DNA from: an uncultured Eubacteriales bacterium
GTDB taxonomy: Bacteria; Bacillota; Clostridia; Christensenellales; CAG-138
Length of the DNA stretch: 50,192 bases
Assembly (NCBI GenBank): GCA_900319345.1
Contig: ONNZ01000016.1
Coordinates: 1 to 50,192, forward strand
Direction: 5' to 3'
Shown piece by piece: positions 46,674 through 50,192 of the stretch. The notes below the pieces were generated by a model. It worked only from the letters and a program-made list of their open reading frames with translations, was not told the DNA's origin and made no database searches. Positions within the stretch are counted from its first letter, which is position 1. The number at the start of each line of letters is the position of its first letter. The position numbers and the translations under genes were made by a program.

Positions 46674-48803
46674 GTGCAGAAGAAAACGCTGAGCGCCATC
46701 GTGGCGGTGCTGGCCGTGGCCTTGATCGTCGTGGCGGGGTTCTATTTCAAAAAACACCGGGGCGGCGGGGCCTCCCTTTCGGCCGTCTACGACCTGACCA
46801 GCGAGCCCGGGGGCCTGCCCGAGGGCTGGTACGTGAACTCCTATGAGAACCAGTACGAGGCCTTCGGGGACGGTTCCGGCGTCGTCACCCTCCGTTCCGA
46901 CGTGGCGGACGACCTCAGGCTCTGCAAGAAGGTGAAGGTGGAGGAGGGCTCCCTCTACGTGCTCACCGGCGAGATCGCCACGGAGGACGTGGCGGAGGGC
47001 CGGGGCGCCTCCCTGTCCATCGACAACTACGGCCTGGATCGAAGCTGCGTCTACACCGCGGGCCTCCAGGGCGACCACGATTTTGTGGAGGAAAAGCTTT
47101 TCTTCGAGACCAAGCCGGGCCAGACCGAGGTCATCTTGGCCCTGCGGCTGGGGGGCTACTCCGAGGCCAGTCGGGGCACGGTCCGCTTTCGGAACGTCTC
47201 TCTGCGCTCCGGGGCGGCGGACGAGGGCCGGTACCAGCTGCTGGAAGCCTGGGGCGGCGCCGACGACGACGGGGACGACGCCTTCCGGGACGAGGAGCAC
47301 TACAAATCCTTCTTCGCCGTCATCGTCTGGGCGGCGGTGCTCTCCGGCGTGCTGCTCCTGTTCGGGGTCTACCGGAATCGGAGGCTCCTCACGGGCAAGA
47401 CCCTGCCCGACAAGGCCTACTGGGGCGGCTTTGCCTTCATCGTGGTGGTGGGGTTGCTGCTTCGGCTGGTGCTCTGCGCCCTGTTCCGGGGCCACGACAG
47501 CGACATGGGCTGCTTCATCGGCTGGGGCCAGGACATCGCCCGCAACGGCACCCGGTCCTTCTACTGGGCGGCGGGCCACGACTGGTACGACTATCCTCCG
47601 GGCTACATGCTGTTCCTGGGCGGGTATTCGGCGGTGCTGAACCTGTTTCGGGTGGACACGGGCAGCGTTTTCGGCATCTTCCTCTACATGCTCCCCGCGG
47701 TGGCGGCGGACCTAGTTTTGAGCCTGCTCCTCATGGGCTACGCCCGGAAGCAGCGGATCAACAACTCCGGGGCTCTGATCCTGGGCGGCCTGGTGTTTTT
47801 GAACCCGGCGTTGCTGTTCCTCACGGGGGCCTGGGGCCAGATCGACTCCATCCTGACCCTGTGGCTCACCATCAGCTTCCTGCTGCTTCTCGACCGGAAG
47901 CCGGGGGCCTTGGATCGGAACCGCATCCTCTCCGGCGCCGTCTTCGGTCTGGCCGTCATGACCAAGTGGCAGGCCCTCATGTTCGGGCCGGTGTACGCCT
48001 TCGCCCACCTGTTCCTGGTCCGCTGGGGCGAGAAGGAGGCCTGGGAGGACCTGCGGGACACGGCGCTGGCAGCCCTGTCCGCCGTGGCGGTCCTGCTGCT
48101 CATCTCCCTGCCCTTCAAGGGCGATCAGGGCCTGCTGTGGTTCGTGGAACGGTTCTTGACCGCCTCCTCCCACTACGATTACGCTACCGTGGAGGCCTAC
48201 AACTACTTCGCCTTTTGCGGCGCCAACTGGAAGCGGGCGGGGGAGTACATCGTGCCCAAGCTTTTGACCTACAAGCAGTTCGGCACCGTCGCCATCGTCT
48301 TCGCCATCCTCTGTGGGTTCATGACCATCTATCGCCGGAACCAGGCCCAGCGGCGGCTCGACCAGCCCCTGGACCAGGACAAGGGCTTCCTGTTCCTGGC
48401 GGCGTCGGTGACCATGGCGCTGATCTTCACCTTCGGCCATTACATGCACGAGCGGTACGTGGTGCCCATCCTGGTCATGCTCCTGTTCGCCTACGCCTTC
48501 TATAAGGACAAGCGCCTGCTGCTGGTGGCGCTGCTGTTCACCGTGACCACCTTCCTCAACGAGATGATGGCCCAGTACGTGGTGAGCAACCAGGCCATGA
48601 GCGTCATCCGGGGCGGCCGGGAGCACAACACGGTGCTCCGGTTCTGGTCCGGGGTGGAGGTGCTGGTGTGCCTCTATTTCGGCTACGTGACGGCGGACAT
48701 GCTCCACGATCTGACCGGACGGATCAAGGGGGCCCTTTGCCGGGAGGAGGAGAAAAAGCCCTCCAAACTCTATGAGATCATCGAGGAGGGCCTGAAGAAA
48801 TGA
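46674..48803 (+). CDS. GT-C type membrane glycosyltransferase with external N-domain
   Basis: The 709-residue protein has one N-terminal helix (about 6-24), an external beta-rich domain (35-185) like a carbohydrate-binding module, then about eleven membrane helices (215-680). HDSDMGCFIGWG between the first helices is the acidic loop motif of GT-C enzymes that use lipid-linked sugars, and YDYPPGYMLFL follows. It probably transfers mannose or another sugar to a surface polymer or protein. The GTG start follows GGAGGA at 6 nt. It overlaps the next, probably related, glycosyltransferase gene by 4 nt. Confidence 0.8.
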   Translation: MQKKTLSAIVAVLAVALIVVAGFYFKKHRGGGASLSAVYDLTSEPGGLPEGWYVNSYENQYEAFGDGSGVVTLRSDVADDLRLCKKVKVEEGSLYVLTGEIATEDVAEGRGASLSIDNYGLDRSCVYTAGLQGDHDFVEEKLFFETKPGQTEVILALRLGGYSEASRGTVRFRNVSLRSGAADEGRYQLLEAWGGADDDGDDAFRDEEHYKSFFAVIVWAAVLSGVLLLFGVYRNRRLLTGKTLPDKAYWGGFAFIVVVGLLLRLVLCALFRGHDSDMGCFIGWGQDIARNGTRSFYWAAGHDWYDYPPGYMLFLGGYSAVLNLFRVDTGSVFGIFLYMLPAVAADLVLSLLLMGYARKQRINNSGALILGGLVFLNPALLFLTGAWGQIDSILTLWLTISFLLLLDRKPGALDRNRILSGAVFGLAVMTKWQALMFGPVYAFAHLFLVRWGEKEAWEDLRDTALAALSAVAVLLLISLPFKGDQGLLWFVERFLTASSHYDYATVEAYNYFAFCGANWKRAGEYIVPKLLTYKQFGTVAIVFAILCGFMTIYRRNQAQRRLDQPLDQDKGFLFLAASVTMALIFTFGHYMHERYVVPILVMLLFAYAFYKDKRLLLVALLFTVTTFLNEMMAQYVVSNQAMSVIRGGREHNTVLRFWSGVEVLVCLYFGYVTADMLHDLTGRIKGALCREEEKKPSKLYEIIEEGLKK

Positions 48804-50192
48804 AGCAGAACGCCTCTCCGAAATTTGAGATATTGAGCCTCTTCGAGAAGGGGCAGAGCGAACGGTTGCTGAAGCTGGACAAGCTCCTGCTGTGGGCGCT
48901 CACCCTCGTCTACGCCGTCATCGCCCTCCTGAACCTGGGCACCCTGTCCTTTCCCACCACGGTCTACCGGGGGGACCCCGGGGACCAGTTCACCCTGGAC
49001 TTCGGCATGACGGTGGACATCGACGAGATCTGGTTCAACGGGAACGTGGCCCAGGGGACCATCCGCTTCCTGGGGGACGACGATTCGGGGGAGCAGTACA
49101 CCATGGACCAGGGGGACATGTTCAAGTGGCAGAAGGCGTCCGTGAGCCTGACCACCCAGTATCTGCACGTCAGCGTGGCGGACAGGGCCGTGGCCATGAA
49201 CGAGGTGGCCTTCTTCTCGGACGGTCAGCTGCTGCCCGTCTCGGTGCTGGAGGTGTTCGACGATAACCAGACGGTCTTCAACCTGGTGGACGAGCAGGGA
49301 GTCGGCCTTTGGGGCACGCTGATGGTCCCGAAGGAAGGTATCACCTATACCTTCACCGCGGAAACCAATATGGAATTCTATGCGGAAGCGCCCGACGCTG
49401 ACTGGATTACGGTAACCAAGGAAGGAAACGTGGTCACCGTGACGATTCCCGAGAATGCGGATTCTCCCCGGACGGAATACATCTATATGGGGTGCTCCCT
49501 CCAGGGCGAGGATTACAGTGACTACGGCGCCATGATCCAGGTAAAGCAGAAGGGACTGGCCTCCCTGGAACAGACCTGGACGAAGGATTTCTACTGGGCC
49601 ATCTTCCCGAACAGTACCCGCGTTTCGATTGCTACCGCCGGAGATTACCTCGCCATGTACTCGCCCGGTGCGGTCACTCCGGGAATCCATCTGATCAACC
49701 GTTCGAATGGAAATGAGGAGAAGGTGCTGGAGGCGCCCGTTGCCCATGTTACGGGCATTACGAACGATGATGCCGGCCACGTGATCGTAACCACCGGCGG
49801 CAATTTCCCGCTGAAGGAAGACTGGTCGCTGGATGAGGCCGCGCAGATTCCGCTGCAGGTCTATGTCATGAGCGAAGCCGATTTCCTGGACGGGAACTAC
49901 GGGAATCCGATCCTGACCTATCGGGACGGCTTCTATGGATATGGGCTTGACAATGCCCGGGTGACGGGCGATGCGACCGGAGACGCCGTCCTGGCAATGA
50001 CTTCCGGTGCCGCCGGTGGCGGGACCTACTCCGTCGCCTGGGAAATCAAGGGAGGTGCGACGACGGACACCCCGACTGTCAGTGCCGTTTCTCCGTCCTC
50101 CGGCGGAGACCTTTGGGATTCCTTCCATGCCGTGACGCTGGGCTGCGGAACGACCGTGAACAACGGCTTCTATTTCGCCGGTTATGTCGGAG
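48800..50192 (+). CDS. Mannosyltransferase-like N-terminus running into a BACON-domain sequence; open at window end
   Basis: From ATG 48800 the frame is open to the last base (464 codons). Residues 1-165 have a helix (about 31-48) and a discoidin-like domain (TVYRGDPGDQFTLDFGMTVDID, MFKWQKASVSLTTQYL, MNEVAFFSDGQLLPV) typical of clostridial PMT-type glycosyltransferases, and fit the preceding gene. From about residue 168 the protein changes to a BACON-type domain (DWITVTKEGNVVTVTIPENA, AMIQVKQKG) and then a beta-propeller-like region (TNDDAGHVIV, TGDATGDAV), as in Bacteroidales surface lipoproteins. No membrane helices follow. Codon use changes at the same place. A chimeric join near 49300 is likelier than a natural fusion. 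Confidence 0.65.
   Translation, partial: MKQNASPKFEILSLFEKGQSERLLKLDKLLLWALTLVYAVIALLNLGTLSFPTTVYRGDPGDQFTLDFGMTVDIDEIWFNGNVAQGTIRFLGDDDSGEQYTMDQGDMFKWQKASVSLTTQYLHVSVADRAVAMNEVAFFSDGQLLPVSVLEVFDDNQTVFNLVDEQGVGLWGTLMVPKEGITYTFTAETNMEFYAEAPDADWITVTKEGNVVTVTIPENADSPRTEYIYMGCSLQGEDYSDYGAMIQVKQKGLASLEQTWTKDFYWAIFPNSTRVSIATAGDYLAMYSPGAVTPGIHLINRSNGNEEKVLEAPVAHVTGITNDDAGHVIVTTGGNFPLKEDWSLDEAAQIPLQVYVMSEADFLDGNYGNPILTYRDGFYGYGLDNARVTGDATGDAVLAMTSGAAGGGTYSVAWEIKGGATTDTPTVSAVSPSSGGDLWDSFHAVTLGCGTTVNNGFYFAGYVG
49285..49310. other. Probable chimeric junction
   Basis: Upstream codons end almost always in G or C; downstream GAA, AAT, ATT, GTT, GGA and TCG become common, and the domain type switches from clostridial glycosyltransferase to Bacteroidales BACON. 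The change is abrupt around 49290-49310. Confidence 0.6.

Noticed and set aside
46393-46692. Basic Gln/Arg-rich frame across the hexamer repeat
   Set aside because: It is only a translation of the tandem repeat, without ribosome site, and overlaps the promoter of the next gene.
1-50192. CRISPR array, transposase, integrase or prophage genes
   Set aside because: None was seen; the repeats found are too few or irregular for CRISPR and no recombinase gene is present.

Overview
The window reads as a GC-rich (about 60-65 % by eye), spore-forming member of the Firmicutes, class Clostridia. The evidence is a spoIVB-spo0A pair, the Gram-positive order scpA-scpB and ylxM-ffh-rpsP-khpA-rimM-trmD-rplS-rbgA-rnhB-yraN, infC-rpmI-rplT, a YolD-like gene near a UvrX-like polymerase, DUF1846 and DUF5058 genes, and many TTG/GTG starts behind strong AGGAGG sites. 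Codons are strongly biased to G/C in the third position, so most long antisense reading frames are shadows. The last ~0.9 kb, inside an open frame, looks like Bacteroidales DNA and is probably a chimeric join.

Layout. 1-5.7 kb: end of a membrane protein, a TPM-domain protein, an Asp/Glu racemase, two DUF5058-type membrane proteins and an M20 peptidase (possible amino-acid or peptide salvage cassette). 5.8-7.3 kb: dCMP deaminase, tRNA-Arg(ACG) with a large inverted duplication of its own 3' end, and a hemolysin III protein. 7.4-10.6 kb: Y-family polymerase, flavodoxin-like reductase, YolD-like protein, and a frameshifted reverse rubrerythrin. 10.8-14 kb: surface SGNH protein, a secreted two-repeat protein, two tiny membrane proteins and an XRE regulator. 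14-20.9 kb: proC, a VanW surface protein, trmL, rpmB, a frameshifted TrmH-type methyltransferase, rplT-rpmI-infC with a non-AUG (AUC) infC start, DUF1294, an HEYGH protein and TspO. 21-30 kb: peptide catabolism (pepF, C-S lyase, pcp, a second M3 peptidase, pepT) with a kinase-like P-loop protein and DUF1846. 30-38.3 kb: MscS channel, surface protein, NodB-type deacetylase, spoIVB, spo0A, a second degenerate Spo0A-like gene overlapping it, deoB, and a DacF-like protein that has lost all three catalytic motifs. 38.3-46.4 kb: M50 protease, scpAB, ylxM-ffh and the ribosome/tRNA-modification run. 46.7-50.2 kb: membrane glycosyltransferases ending in the probable chimera.

The strongest unusual signals are the tandem Spo0A pair with helically phased ATTCATA boxes upstream; a ~90-nt structured repeat present after both scpA and ylxM with a covarying base pair; a family of paired T-tract hairpins at gene ends; four genes whose -10 box lies exactly 6 nt before the start codon (leaderless architecture); the tRNA 3'-end palindrome; and the pseudo-carboxypeptidase whose start site is buried in a hairpin. 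Everything here was read by eye; functional names rest on motif recognition and gene order, not on database searches.
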